DNA of 64,000 nt from RI-106 sp964496875 (GCA_964496875.1 CAZCBH010000019.1:3406-67405), one strand, 5' to 3'; counted from the first letter of the stretch, positions 43,720-53,296 are shown. Translations and numbers: made by a program. Notes: a model not told the origin generated them from the letters alone.

Positions 43720-45588
43720 ATGACTCAACGCTGGTCCCAACTGGTAAATGGTATTCGAACAGTGAAAACATTAGCTGCAAACAGCAAAGAAAAAATCGAT
43801 CAAAAAGGTCAAATAGTCAACAACTTCTCCATTAACGTAGCCACAGTAAACGGTTCAGGAAGCCAATCTTCGAACACGGTCCTGATGCGCTCGATCTTCC
43901 AGATGGGGATACCGGTGAGTGGTAAGAACCTCTTCCCGTCGAACATCATGGGATTGCCCACCTGGTTCACCATACGGGTTAGCAAAGACGGATACATCGC
44001 CCGCACAAGGGATGTGGACATCCTTGTGGCCATGAATCCCCAGACCGCCATCGACGATGTCAAGTCACTGCGTCCGGGAGCCCTCTGTGTGAGCCCGGTC
44101 GAACTAGCCCTGGACAAAGTCCGGGATGACGTCAAGCACTATCAAGTGCCTTTCGGCGATCTGGCTGCCGAAGCGACCACCAATGTCAAACTGAAGAAAC
44201 TGCTCACCAATATCATCTATGTGGGAGTGCTTGCTCACCTGCTCGACATCGACAATGACGAGATCGAAAAAGCGATTCGCTCGCAGTTCGAAGGCAAAGC
44301 CAAGGCTATCGATCTCAATATCAATGCCGCCAACATCGGTCGTAAATGGGCCAGTGAGAACCTCAAAAAAGAAGACCCCTTCATTCTGAGCCCACTCAAT
44401 AAAACCAGCGGAAAGATAATCATCGACGGAAACGGTGCCTGCGCCATAGGATGCCTCTTCGGCGGCGTCTCGGTGGTGAGCTGGTATCCGATAACCCCTT
44501 CCTCCAGTGTCTGCGAACAATTAATAGATTACCTGGAGAAATACCGAAAAGATAAAGAGACAGGCAAGAGCACCTTCGCCGTGGTGCAAGCCGAAGACGA
44601 ACTGGCCGCTGTTGGAATGGCTCTGGGTGCCGGCTGGTCCGGAGCAAGGTCGATGACCGCCACCTCCGGTCCCGGTATCTCTTTGATGTCCGAGTTCACC
44701 GGATACGGTTACTTCGCCGAGATCCCGACGGTGATCTTCGATATACAAAGAGTCGGCCCCTCAACAGGACTGCCCACAAGAACAGCCCAGGGGGATTTGA
44801 TCAGCACCTATTTCCTCTCCCATGGCGACACCAAGCATCCCATCCTGCTGCCCGGTTCGGTAGAAGAGTGCTACGAGTTCTCCATGAAAGCTTTCGACAT
44901 GGCAGAGCGTTTGCAGACTCCGGTATTCGTGCTTACCGATCTCGATCTGGGCATGAACAACTGGATGTCGGATCCGTTCAAGTATCCTACCCAGCCCTTC
45001 GACCGAGGCAAAGTTCTCTCTGCCGAAGATCTGGAGAAACTGGGCGGCTTCGCCAGATACAAAGATGTGGACGGTGACGCCATTCCCTACAGAACTCTGC
45101 CCGGCACTCCTCACGACAAAGCAGCCTATTTCACCCGGGGCTCCGGTCACAACGAGAACGCCGGCTACACCGAAAAACCGGAAGACTATGTCAATCTCAT
45201 GGACCGCCTCAAGCGCAAATGGGAATACGCCAAGAAGCTGGTTCCGCCAGGCGTTGTCGAAACAGAAAAAGACGCCAAGGTAGGAATCATCGCATTTGGT
45301 TCCACTCACTGGGCCGTGGTAGAGAGCCGCGATCAACTGAAAGAGCAAAAGATGCCGACCAGCTATCTGAGAATTCGCGCTCTGCCTTTCACAGAAAAGG
45401 TGAAAGACTTCGTAGAAGCCCACGATACGGTCTATGTCGTCGAGCAGAACCGCGATGGACAGATGCTCGACCTGATCAGACTCGAGTATCCGATGCTCGC
45501 CACCAAGCTCAAGTCTATTCGTCACTACAACGGCTTACCGATAGATGCTCAGTTTATTACTGAACATATCGTTGAACAGGAGAACTAG
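43720..45588 (+). CDS. korA: 2-oxoacid:ferredoxin oxidoreductase, fused gamma-alpha subunit
   Basis: The product is 622 residues from the ATG at 43720 (GAAGAG upstream). The N-terminal gamma-like domain (about 20-210) begins with NVATVNGSGSQSSNTVLMRS. The alpha subunit begins near 240 (IDGNGACAIGCLFGGVSVVSWYPITPSSSV, given as GNGACAIGCLFGG and YPITPSSSV). Other landmarks are AEDELAAVGMALGAGWSGAR, TSGPGISLMSE and RVGPSTGLPTRTAQGDL. With KorB it oxidatively decarboxylates a 2-oxoacid (2-oxoglutarate is typical) to acyl-CoA, reducing ferredoxin. The gap to korB is 5 nt. Confidence 0.93.
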   Translation: MTQRWSQLVNGIRTVKTLAANSKEKIDQKGQIVNNFSINVATVNGSGSQSSNTVLMRSIFQMGIPVSGKNLFPSNIMGLPTWFTIRVSKDGYIARTRDVDILVAMNPQTAIDDVKSLRPGALCVSPVELALDKVRDDVKHYQVPFGDLAAEATTNVKLKKLLTNIIYVGVLAHLLDIDNDEIEKAIRSQFEGKAKAIDLNINAANIGRKWASENLKKEDPFILSPLNKTSGKIIIDGNGACAIGCLFGGVSVVSWYPITPSSSVCEQLIDYLEKYRKDKETGKSTFAVVQAEDELAAVGMALGAGWSGARSMTATSGPGISLMSEFTGYGYFAEIPTVIFDIQRVGPSTGLPTRTAQGDLISTYFLSHGDTKHPILLPGSVEECYEFSMKAFDMAERLQTPVFVLTDLDLGMNNWMSDPFKYPTQPFDRGKVLSAEDLEKLGGFARYKDVDGDAIPYRTLPGTPHDKAAYFTRGSGHNENAGYTEKPEDYVNLMDRLKRKWEYAKKLVPPGVVETEKDAKVGIIAFGSTHWAVVESRDQLKEQKMPTSYLRIRALPFTEKVKDFVEAHDTVYVVEQNRDGQMLDLIRLEYPMLATKLKSIRHYNGLPIDAQFITEHIVEQEN

Positions 45589-45593
45589 GATCC

Positions 45594-46655
45594 ATGGCCG
45601 AAACAACAGCACAAAAAACAGCTCCTCAAGGCAAACCGCCGGCAACCAACAAGCTCGGTCTGACCTTAGCCGACTACCGGGGGCTGCCTTCCACCCTCTG
45701 TGACGGCTGCGGGCATGACGCTATCACCAGCCAGATCATCAAAGCCTTCTGGGAGCTCTCGATAGAGCCCCATGACGTGGTCAAGCTCAGCGGCATCGGC
45801 TGCTCCAGTAAGACCCCGGCTTACTTCTTGAACCGCTCCCACGGTTTCAACTCTGTCCACGGAAGAATGCCTTCGATAGCCACCGGCACAAACATGGCGA
45901 ACAAGAACCTGATTCTTCTAGGTGTCAGTGGAGATGGAGACTCGGCCAGTATCGGTCTCGGCCAGTTCGGTCATATGATCCGACGCAACCTGCCGGTAAT
46001 TTATATTATCGAGAACAACGGCGTCTACGGTTTGACCAAGGGACAGTTCTCGGCCACTTCGGACCGGGGCTCCACCCTCAAAGACGGTACCGTCAACGAG
46101 CTCACCGCCATCGATCTCTGTGGTCTCGCCATCGAACTGGGTTGCGGCTTCGTGGCTCGCTCCTTTGCCGGAGACCCCAGACAGCTGGTATCACTCTTGA
46201 AAGCGGCTGTCTCCCATAACGGCACCGCGATAATCGACGTGATCAGCCCCTGTGTAACCTTCAACAACCATGAAGGTTCCACCAAGAGCTACAAACACGC
46301 CAAAGAGATAGACACGCCTCTGCATGAGCTCGGCTATGTGCCGTTTTACGAGCAGATCACAGTGGATTACGAAGAAGGTGACGTTCGCGATGTCACCCTC
46401 CACGATGGTTCCGTATTGCAGCTCAAGAAGCTCGGTAAGGACTATGACCCCACCGACCGCTTCGCCGCCGATCATGCTATTCACCAGTCCCATCGAGACA
46501 AGACCATGCTTACCGGTCTGATCTATTTCGATGAGAGTATCCCGGATTTCACCCGGCTCAAAAACCTGGTGGACGCACCTCTCTCTAGCCTGCAAGAAAA
46601 AGATCTGAGACCTTCTAAAGAGGTCCTCGAGGAAATAATGCAATCCCTGATGTAA
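45594..46655 (+). CDS. korB: 2-oxoacid:ferredoxin oxidoreductase, beta subunit
   Basis: This 353-residue TPP-binding subunit has the Fe-S cysteine region CDGCGHDAI (about 38) and GIGCSSKTPAYFL (about 66). The HGRMPSIATGTNMAN segment and the TPP motif VSGDGDSASIGLGQFGH with IIENNGVYGLTKGQFS (GDG...NN) follow, and the ISPCVTFNN region carries another Cys. Both TPP residues are intact, unlike the neighbouring enzyme at 41962. AGGAG lies upstream of the ATG. It is co-transcribed with korA. KorB proteins use CoA and ferredoxin, implying low-potential electron metabolism. Confidence 0.95.
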   Translation: MAETTAQKTAPQGKPPATNKLGLTLADYRGLPSTLCDGCGHDAITSQIIKAFWELSIEPHDVVKLSGIGCSSKTPAYFLNRSHGFNSVHGRMPSIATGTNMANKNLILLGVSGDGDSASIGLGQFGHMIRRNLPVIYIIENNGVYGLTKGQFSATSDRGSTLKDGTVNELTAIDLCGLAIELGCGFVARSFAGDPRQLVSLLKAAVSHNGTAIIDVISPCVTFNNHEGSTKSYKHAKEIDTPLHELGYVPFYEQITVDYEEGDVRDVTLHDGSVLQLKKLGKDYDPTDRFAADHAIHQSHRDKTMLTGLIYFDESIPDFTRLKNLVDAPLSSLQEKDLRPSKEVLEEIMQSLM

Positions 46656-46661
46656 ATCAAA

Positions 46662-47852
46662 TCAGATCCCGTAAAGCTCTCTGGAGTTCTCCCAGAGAAT
46701 ACGATTGCCGTAGAGGCTACCTTCCTTTTCGGACAGGTAGCCTTCTTCTTCCAGAGAAGCGAGGGCCTGAGCCAGACCTTTCCTGCTTGAGAGGGCGCCG
46801 TAGAAATATGCTTCGGGAAAGCTATGACCATCGGTACCAGCCATTATCTTGCTCAAAGGAGCTACCGAAAGCGCCTCCCGATAAATTTGACTGATTGCCG
46901 GTGACACCATTAGTGGTACCAGAGAAAGGTCGAGATGGACGGAGGAAAAGACCGAGGCCAGATAGGCCGCCTCTTTCACATAGGGAAAACAGTGCAGGAG
47001 CACGAAATCCACCCCTTCATATCGTTTGTCTTTGAACACGGTGGTCATTTTAGTTGGATTGGCCCGATCCAAAATAAGATCGCTGTCTCCGAAACCGCAA
47101 TGAACCTGCACGGACAACTGCTTTTCCCGGGCTATGGCAAAAGCCTCTCCAAGAAGATAGTGGTGCATCTTGGTGCCTTCAAGACGGATTGATGACGAAC
47201 CTCCTTTATTTCGCCACTTCAAGAAATCGAGCTCATCCCGGGCTTCAGCCTCAGTCACGGTTTGCAGTTCGAGCCCGCCGCGATAGGCGGCGATGGTCTT
47301 GAGGGCGCGTATCGAACTGTCCGCATCGACCCTCTCTTGAAAACCTTCCACCACGGCCTGGATGGTGCCTACTTTGCCGAGCAAGTCCTCCAGTTCGGTC
47401 TCGATTCTGAGCACCCTGTGCACCGGTCTTTCAATAACCGTGCTCAGCTCATCTAGAGAAAGCATAAATTGCCGGTCGCCACCATAGCCGTCATCTATCA
47501 GAAACTGACTTATATTAGCCTGGGCGAGCAGGCGCTCGATAAGACGATCAGGGCCTATTTCAGCGCGTTTCGTAAGATAGAAGGTCTCCATCTCCTCGCC
47601 GAGGAATTCCATCCGGAAAGGTATCTGGCATTCTTCGTCTTCTAAAACAACCTTGCAGACGTTTCTCAAAAAATCGCGATAACTGAGCGAATCTAGAAGA
47701 TGTCCTTCGAGAATTCCTCTCTCTTGAGATTCGGAAAAGGCGGTGCGAAAAATAGGCCCGGTAATTTCACTGTCCAACCGCCTGAGAGAATGAGCATGGC
47801 CATCGACCATGGCAATATCACAAAGCGCTTCGACTCTCTCTTCAAATTTCAT
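46662..47852 (-). CDS. FluG-type amidohydrolase paired with glutamine-synthetase-like gene
   Basis: This 396-residue TIM-barrel amidohydrolase begins with IAMVDGHAHSLRR (metal HxH). Later metal ligands are SVQVHCGFGDSDLIL, FVLLHCFPYVKEAAYLA and KIMAGTDGHSFPEAYFYG. The pattern matches the N-terminal half of fungal FluG and related bacterial proteins. It lies 42 nt downstream of a glutamine-synthetase-like gene, which corresponds to the C-terminal half of FluG. It probably hydrolyses an amide made by that enzyme, or a related gamma-glutamyl compound (inference). Confidence 0.8.
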   Translation of the reverse strand: MKFEERVEALCDIAMVDGHAHSLRRLDSEITGPIFRTAFSESQERGILEGHLLDSLSYRDFLRNVCKVVLEDEECQIPFRMEFLGEEMETFYLTKRAEIGPDRLIERLLAQANISQFLIDDGYGGDRQFMLSLDELSTVIERPVHRVLRIETELEDLLGKVGTIQAVVEGFQERVDADSSIRALKTIAAYRGGLELQTVTEAEARDELDFLKWRNKGGSSSIRLEGTKMHHYLLGEAFAIAREKQLSVQVHCGFGDSDLILDRANPTKMTTVFKDKRYEGVDFVLLHCFPYVKEAAYLASVFSSVHLDLSLVPLMVSPAISQIYREALSVAPLSKIMAGTDGHSFPEAYFYGALSSRKGLAQALASLEEEGYLSEKEGSLYGNRILWENSRELYGI

Positions 47853-47894
47853 GCTTTTTTCTATCTAAATCTTTATAAAAGGGGTATTGCTAGA

Positions 47895-49250
47895 TCAGAA
47901 CCGCAGACGGTGCTGCGCATATTCGAAATCGCTATCTAATGCGAAGGCGTTCACCTCAGAAGTCTTGACAGTGATATAAACATTGGCAAGCTCCGGGCCA
48001 AGCATCTTCATCAGATAAATATCGGTCTCCAACTCGACCAGTGCCTTATCGAGACTCTGGGGCAGACGCACCACCTGATGGCGCTCCATCGCCTCCGGGG
48101 AGAGATCGGCAGGATCCCCCGCCACCGGCGGAGGTGGCTCCATCTTCTTCATGATACCATCCAGACCGGACGCCACCACAGCCGCCATGGCCAGGTGCGG
48201 ATTGATTGTACTGTCAACACACTTGATCTCGATATTGGTAGACTCTTCCTCTTTGCCCCAGTAAACCGACGGCACTCTGACCGCTGCTTCTCTATTGTCA
48301 TAGCCCCAGCAGGCATAGGCGCTGGACCAGCTCTTGGGCTTCAGGCGCCGGTAAGAATTGACCGAAGGACAGGTAACTGAGACCAGCGCAGGCAGATGGG
48401 AGACCAGTCCGGCGATGAAATACCTGGCGATATCGCTCAGTCCGTCTCCCTCTTTCGACCAGGTCAGGTTCTGTTTCATCTCTTTATCCCAGATTGAAAG
48501 ATGGAGATGACAGCCATTGCCCGGTTGATCTTCAAAGGGCTTGGGAGCGGCTGTAAAGAAGAGTCCGGCGGCGGTGGCCAGACCACGCAAACTCTCCTTG
48601 ACGGCAAGATAACGATCACAGGCTTCCATTGCCGATGCGTGCTTGATACTGATTTCGTGCTGCCCATGTCCCAACTCCGGATAGAATTGCTCTATTTGAA
48701 TACCCTGCCGGGAAAGACACTCGTACAATTCGGTGTAAAAGGCATCGGCTCTATCCATGGCGTCGGTGCCGAAACATACATTGGTGTCGAGCGGTGTGTA
48801 GCTACCGTCCTGACCATATTCACCAAGCATATATTCAGTTTCGAAAGCTGCCTGGATAGAGAATCCCAGAGTGTTGGCATCGGCGAGCTGTCGGCGCAAG
48901 AGCTCCCGGGGGCAGAGGGACCAGCCCATATGATCCAGCTGGACGAGATCGCAAATAACCGAAGCGGAAGACCTCGTATACGGTACCAGTCTGAAAGTAT
49001 CCAGATCAGGCACAAGGCGAACCTCACCGGTGGCACCGAGTCCGGTATCGGTCTGCATCTTGTCGAGCATGTTCATGGCCATCATCCCCTTTACAAGACC
49101 GATACCGGTCTTGCTTCGCTCGGCGAAAGTGCCTGAAGAAGTGAGCTTCCCCCGGACCTGACCACTCAAATCCGTATAGAGAAAACGAATCAGCTCGATA
49201 CCGTGATCGTTGATTTTCGCCAGCACGTCGTCTTTTATCTGATTGGCCAT
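47895..49250 (-). CDS. Glutamine synthetase-family ligase
   Basis: This 451-residue protein has the GS beta-grasp start (LIRFLYTDLSGQVRGKLT), metal-binding AAFETEYML and IEQFYPELGHGQHEISI, the ATP/His segment GNGCHLHLSIWD, then VNSYRRLKPKSWSSAYACWG and NIEIKCVDSTINPHLAMA. The N-terminal 'YTDLSGQVRGK' and overall length match the FluG and gamma-glutamylpolyamine synthetase branch more than the classical GlnA. It is first in an operon with the amidohydrolase. Canonical ammonia assimilation cannot be excluded. No strong ribosome site is seen at the ATG. Confidence 0.85.
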   Translation of the reverse strand: MANQIKDDVLAKINDHGIELIRFLYTDLSGQVRGKLTSSGTFAERSKTGIGLVKGMMAMNMLDKMQTDTGLGATGEVRLVPDLDTFRLVPYTRSSASVICDLVQLDHMGWSLCPRELLRRQLADANTLGFSIQAAFETEYMLGEYGQDGSYTPLDTNVCFGTDAMDRADAFYTELYECLSRQGIQIEQFYPELGHGQHEISIKHASAMEACDRYLAVKESLRGLATAAGLFFTAAPKPFEDQPGNGCHLHLSIWDKEMKQNLTWSKEGDGLSDIARYFIAGLVSHLPALVSVTCPSVNSYRRLKPKSWSSAYACWGYDNREAAVRVPSVYWGKEEESTNIEIKCVDSTINPHLAMAAVVASGLDGIMKKMEPPPPVAGDPADLSPEAMERHQVVRLPQSLDKALVELETDIYLMKMLGPELANVYITVKTSEVNAFALDSDFEYAQHRLRF

Positions 49251-49479
49251 GGATTTGATTACGGCTCCCGAATTCGTCTTGTAGACCCTGGAATAAATGA
49301 GCCTATTCTAGCTTGATTTCCGAATTGTTTATCGACTAGATCAGGCTGGCAAAATTCCCTGGTTGTCAATAAGTCTTATGATGTTATTTCCACCCGGGCC
49401 GGTGGAACAATAAGAACGTCAACAAATATTTCTCCGCAGTTTGTGCGCGGACCATTCCCTATTGAGCGTTATCAGAGTC

Positions 49480-50022
49480 ATGAGTCTCAGCCCTTCAAAG
49501 ATTCTCAATTCTTACTACTCAGCCACCTTCATTCTCGGTGCACTCTTCACCCTGCCCACGGCTTACTGGGTTGCGGACAAAGAGATCGGTCTGAGAGGGG
49601 CACTCGGTCTGATCCTTTGCTGGAACGTTTTATTCATTATGCTATTGCCTCTGGTGCTGGACTTTCTAGAGCGACGACTTATGAAAGCGCGTTTTCTGCA
49701 AATCGAAGAGATCAAAGAGACGAATCCGGAGCTAGCCCTTGCCCTGGATCAACAATGTCAGAAGCTATCTATTCCAGGCCTCAAACTGGCCGTTACCGAT
49801 TGCCATTCCAAAGAGGTATTCTCCTATGGACTCTGGGGAGCAAACGCCCGTCTAATGGTGCCTTCGGAGTTGCTCGAAGGCGACTGCAAAAGCGAGGTTC
49901 TACCCAGTATCGAAGCCGAGCTGAGTAAATTCACAAGACGCAATCATAACGTGGTCTATCTCATATTTGCCGGATTCCAGGCAGTGATTCTCTCCCTGGT
50001 TCTCTCCACAATGATCAATTGA
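49480..50022 (+). CDS. M48/HtpX-like membrane protein lacking the zinc motif
   Basis: From the ATG at 49480 the product is 180 residues; a TTG at 49441 would lengthen it. Two membrane helices lie at about 12-32 and 42-62, a soluble domain at 70-155 and a last helix at 157-178. The soluble part follows HtpX: KLSIPGLKLAVTD, FSYGLWGANARLMVPSELLEG. At the place of HELGHxxNRD, however, it reads AELSKFTRRN (Ala146, Lys150). The zinc-binding His pair is gone, so protease activity is unlikely. Its 3' end overlaps the convergent MEMO gene by 8 nt. Confidence 0.7.
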   Translation: MSLSPSKILNSYYSATFILGALFTLPTAYWVADKEIGLRGALGLILCWNVLFIMLLPLVLDFLERRLMKARFLQIEEIKETNPELALALDQQCQKLSIPGLKLAVTDCHSKEVFSYGLWGANARLMVPSELLEGDCKSEVLPSIEAELSKFTRRNHNVVYLIFAGFQAVILSLVLSTMIN

Positions 50023-51595
50023 ATTCTCTCTCTTCAAAAGAGATAGACTCGAATACTTCGAATCTGGCCTCGGGTCTGCGCCAGGCGTTTTTGTCTAGAC
50101 CGGCTTTCATGGCAAGCTGTTCGAGCGTCTCAGTCAGACTCCAGCCAAATTCGGTAGCGACATGGGGTAAAAAAACCGACTGGCTATCTTTCAAATGAAA
50201 GACGACTCCATGAACGCCAATCTCGATCTCGTCTATGCTCTCCACAGGTCTGAGCGGTGTGAGAACGCTTATCTCTATCTCCAGATCGTCAAGCTCGCTG
50301 GCTTTCAAGGGAGTGAATCGATAATCTTTTGAGGCTGCTCCGATGGCATTATCAATCACAGCTTGATAGAGAGGTTTAACAGGACAGATATAGCCTATGC
50401 AACCCCGGAGCTGCCTCTCCTTGCATTGTTCGAAATCAGGAGCCCTTTTGAAGAGAGTGACAAACACTCCCCGGGATTTTTCCAGGGCGGCGGTTACTTC
50501 TATGCCGGCATCGGCATAAGCCATCTGTCGACCGCTTCGGGCAAACTCGGTGACCACCCTCCTGGCAAGGTGAAGGAGACCTTTCTTCTCCGGCTCAGAA
50601 AGTTCCAGTTCCGATTCCGATTCAGATTCAGCGGCCCAGGCGACTTCTGCGGCGGAGTCCGTAAGTACCAGGGCAAGATAAGAGACAGAATTTCGGGAGT
50701 CTTCTTTGTACGAATCCCTGGAAGTCCCATATTTCAAGAGACTGGTTCTGGAGCCCTCCGGCAAAATTGAAAGCAAGAGAGAACAGGGAAAGAAACCACA
50801 TATGGTGCAACCGGTTTGATCATGGAAGTTCAAAAAGCCTTCCAGGTCACTATCCTGTATGTAGGAAAATGCATCCTGATCGAGCTTTTTGACTTGCTCC
50901 GGGAAATCGCCCTCGAAGGGAACATAATCGTATCGAGGTCCGTAATGGGTAAAGTCGGAGCTGACCACCACCAGGTCGCCTGGACGAATCTGGCTTCTCA
51001 AGACGGAACCGGCATAGCGAATCTCGGAAGAGCTCTTGAAAGCGCCCACCACCAGTGGAATCAGTTGGGCATCAGGGTAGAGATGTTTGAGGAAGGCGAG
51101 TTGCAACTCGAGAGAATGTTCACGGTTGTGGATATCATCTGAAAAACCGTATAAACGATGCCTGGAAAGTTCATCCACAGTCTTTCTCTCCAACTCCATG
51201 TCACCCAGCGGGGTGGCAAAAGCTCTACAATGACTGAGGGCTACCCCTTCAAAACCGACATAGTGACTGGGTCCCAGCAGGAATATCCTCTCAGGCGCGG
51301 CATGCTGCGCGGCAAACTCATAAGCGAAAGCAGCCGTGGCCCCAGAGAACATGTAGCCGGCATGGGGGACGATCAGAGCAAGCAGATTTCCCTGGGGAGC
51401 CGGATTGTCAGGGAATGATTTCTCCGAGGGAGATTCCGACATTTTCTTTCTGGCAGATTCCAAGAAACCGTCCATCTGCTTTACCAGGGAATTCGGGTCA
51501 CTCTCATACCAGGTGCCTGCGAAACGAGCTTCTCGTCGGCCTCCGGAATCTCTACTCTTTCTGTCTTTCTTCTCTGATCTGTTGAAGATACGCAT
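50015..51595 (-). CDS. MEMO1-AMMECR1 fusion protein (AmmeMemoRadiSam system A+B)
   Basis: This 526-residue protein has two domains. The MEMO part (about 22-300) starts with REARFAGTWYESDPNSL and shows ALIVPHAGYMFSGATAAFAY, LLGPSHYVGFEG, NREHSLELQLAFLKHL, VVSSDFTHYGPRYDY and TICGFFPCSLLL. After a Ser/Glu-rich linker (SESESELELSEPE) comes AMMECR1 (about 335-520) with RGVFVTLFKR, LRGCIGYI, DYRFTPLKASEL and a late ATEFGWSLTETLEQLA. The two proteins belong to a conserved bacterial-archaeal system with a radical SAM enzyme; that third partner is not in this window. The biochemical role is not established. Confidence 0.93.
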   Translation of the reverse strand: MRIFNRSEKKDRKSRDSGGRREARFAGTWYESDPNSLVKQMDGFLESARKKMSESPSEKSFPDNPAPQGNLLALIVPHAGYMFSGATAAFAYEFAAQHAAPERIFLLGPSHYVGFEGVALSHCRAFATPLGDMELERKTVDELSRHRLYGFSDDIHNREHSLELQLAFLKHLYPDAQLIPLVVGAFKSSSEIRYAGSVLRSQIRPGDLVVVSSDFTHYGPRYDYVPFEGDFPEQVKKLDQDAFSYIQDSDLEGFLNFHDQTGCTICGFFPCSLLLSILPEGSRTSLLKYGTSRDSYKEDSRNSVSYLALVLTDSAAEVAWAAESESESELELSEPEKKGLLHLARRVVTEFARSGRQMAYADAGIEVTAALEKSRGVFVTLFKRAPDFEQCKERQLRGCIGYICPVKPLYQAVIDNAIGAASKDYRFTPLKASELDDLEIEISVLTPLRPVESIDEIEIGVHGVVFHLKDSQSVFLPHVATEFGWSLTETLEQLAMKAGLDKNAWRRPEARFEVFESISFEEREFN

Positions 51596-51612
51596 GATTT
51601 AGACTTGTATTG

Positions 51613-52044
51613 CTATTTCTTCGGCGAGCCTAAAGAAGCATTAATCTGCCTGGAGCTATCTCCATGGGGATCGGCAGAAGAGACGAAATCCAGGGTCAAT
51701 TTGACTTTTTCACCGGCAGAAGCAGGCAGGCCCCCAAAAGGCTGAGCCTGGACGAAGGCCGTGTTGGCCGCCTGTTCAGCCTCAGGCGAACTCGGAGAGC
51801 TTACGGTGACTACATCCTGAGCAGTACCGTCCGATTCGAGGGTGCAGGTCACGGTGACTTTGTTCTTACCATCTGGAATATACCAGTTATTATTCAATTT
51901 CTGGGTGAGGCCGTTGATATAACTTTTGCACTCGGCACTTTCATAGTTGGCGCCGGCGGCAAAACAGACCTGGCTCCCCCAGGCTAGAGACACTGTCAGC
52001 AAAGAGATTCCGGCAATTAACGATCGCGTTTTTAGCATGAACAA
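51613..52044 (-). CDS. Secreted TonB-C/TolA-like protein
   Basis: This 143-residue protein has a signal peptide (LIAGISLLTVSLAWGSQVCFA, cleavage after CFA near residue 29), then a domain like the C-terminus of TonB/TolA: YINGLTQKLNNNWYIPDG, VTVTCTLESDGTAQDVVTV, SPEAEQAANTAFVQAQPFG, and KLTLDFVSS. It lacks the membrane helix and Pro-rich spacer of real TonB. It probably acts as a stand-alone periplasmic domain. It follows the FIST gene by 37 nt on the same strand. Confidence 0.78.
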   Translation of the reverse strand: MFMLKTRSLIAGISLLTVSLAWGSQVCFAAGANYESAECKSYINGLTQKLNNNWYIPDGKNKVTVTCTLESDGTAQDVVTVSSPSSPEAEQAANTAFVQAQPFGGLPASAGEKVKLTLDFVSSADPHGDSSRQINASLGSPKK

Positions 52045-52081
52045 CTCCCTGAAGCATGATCATCGACTAGATTTCAGTTTA

Positions 52082-53296
52082 TCAAAATCTCTCCCGAAAG
52101 ATTCCGAAAGAGGATGTATATCCGTGCAGAAAGGTCGAAGAGCCGACCGGTCCTATTTCACCGTTGCAAAAGAAACCGCCTAAGGGCACCGGTCCTAAAT
52201 AGGTTTTAAAGCATTCACTGTCATGATTGGGCTGTTGATAAAGATGAATCCCCCGGCCAAGACAGGAGAAGAGAAGCGCCCCCCTGGGAGAAAGGGTGCC
52301 ACCGACCAGAGTCTGATCCCGATAGTCTTTTAAAAGAAGGCGCAGATCAAGGGCAGAGCTGGCCGCATCTCGGACATGAAATTGAACTGTTTTCTGATTA
52401 TCCAGAATCTCCCCGACCACCAGAGCACCGGAGGTAGGTTCGATGCCAAGGATATTGCGCACCAGAAAGTCTCCTGTACCGGGCTCGCTTTTCATCTCGT
52501 CCATGACTATGCCCATGAATATGGAATCTTTGATCAACTCCCTATCTCTTTCGCCAAGCGAATCTATAACCTCTTTCAGCGCCATTATCGCCGGCTCTCC
52601 GTCGAGTTCATAAAGGATGTTTCTTTTACATCGAGTAATCGTAAAAGAACGTCCCACCGGCTTGCAGCCCTGGGCGACAACGGTGTCGACCACTACATTG
52701 CCGGAAAAAGTCAGGCCTACTAAACCTTCGTTGTAAAGGCGATCATTCAGAAACAAGCCGTTCTGACCAGAGCTCAAAGCACCACTGGCGAGACCACCGA
52801 TCTTCACCGCGTCGGGGTAGGCGAAATCGAGTCCTTTGACCAGCACATCGGTGCTGAAGCTAAAAGGATCCGGAATCATCACAAAAGCGGGCTGTTTCTC
52901 CGGACTGACTCCCATAAGAGCTTGCCACGCCTCTTGAGACTCGTCCAGATCCGGCAACTTCTCATCCACTAGATAGAATGGTGTCAACTCCACATCCGGC
53001 AGATAGGCTGCGGTAAATGCCACGGAACGCTCCTGTTCAATCTCCTTTCCGCCACCAATCAACCCGCCCGCCGAACAGCCAATAAAACATCCGGGAGCAA
53101 GCAAATCCTTCACCAGTCCCGGTATCACCTCATAAGAATCGCGAAAATGACTGGAGACGAAGCCGAGCAGAAAGTCCACCGGATTATCCTCCAGATCCTC
53201 TCTTATCTCGGTAAGACAACTGGTAACGGCATCCTCCAGGCTGACCCGGTCGCTGTCTTCTTTACTGCGGATGGCTGAAGCCCACTTCATCGTCAT
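52082..53296 (-). CDS. FIST domain signal-transduction protein
   Basis: This 404-residue protein has the FIST_N domain (about 30-210, with LGFVSSHFRD, FIGCSAGGLIGGGKEIE and YPDAVKIGGLASGA) and FIST_C (about 215-380). It ends with GALLFSCLGRGIHLYQQPNHD and GFFCNGEIGPVGSSTFLHGYTSS (as GFFCNGEIGPVG), the classic GRG...G.F..GEI ending. FIST is a sensory domain thought to bind small ligands such as amino acids. No kinase or cyclase is fused. Its ATG overlaps the fumC stop by 4 nt, placing it in the operon of the NarL-type regulator, the antiporter and fumC. Confidence 0.93.
   Translation of the reverse strand: MTMKWASAIRSKEDSDRVSLEDAVTSCLTEIREDLEDNPVDFLLGFVSSHFRDSYEVIPGLVKDLLAPGCFIGCSAGGLIGGGKEIEQERSVAFTAAYLPDVELTPFYLVDEKLPDLDESQEAWQALMGVSPEKQPAFVMIPDPFSFSTDVLVKGLDFAYPDAVKIGGLASGALSSGQNGLFLNDRLYNEGLVGLTFSGNVVVDTVVAQGCKPVGRSFTITRCKRNILYELDGEPAIMALKEVIDSLGERDRELIKDSIFMGIVMDEMKSEPGTGDFLVRNILGIEPTSGALVVGEILDNQKTVQFHVRDAASSALDLRLLLKDYRDQTLVGGTLSPRGALLFSCLGRGIHLYQQPNHDSECFKTYLGPVPLGGFFCNGEIGPVGSSTFLHGYTSSFGIFRERF

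Noticed and set aside
44761..45525. 254-codon frame antisense to korA
   Set aside because: It is a shadow of the korA coding strand; no ribosome site and no domain.
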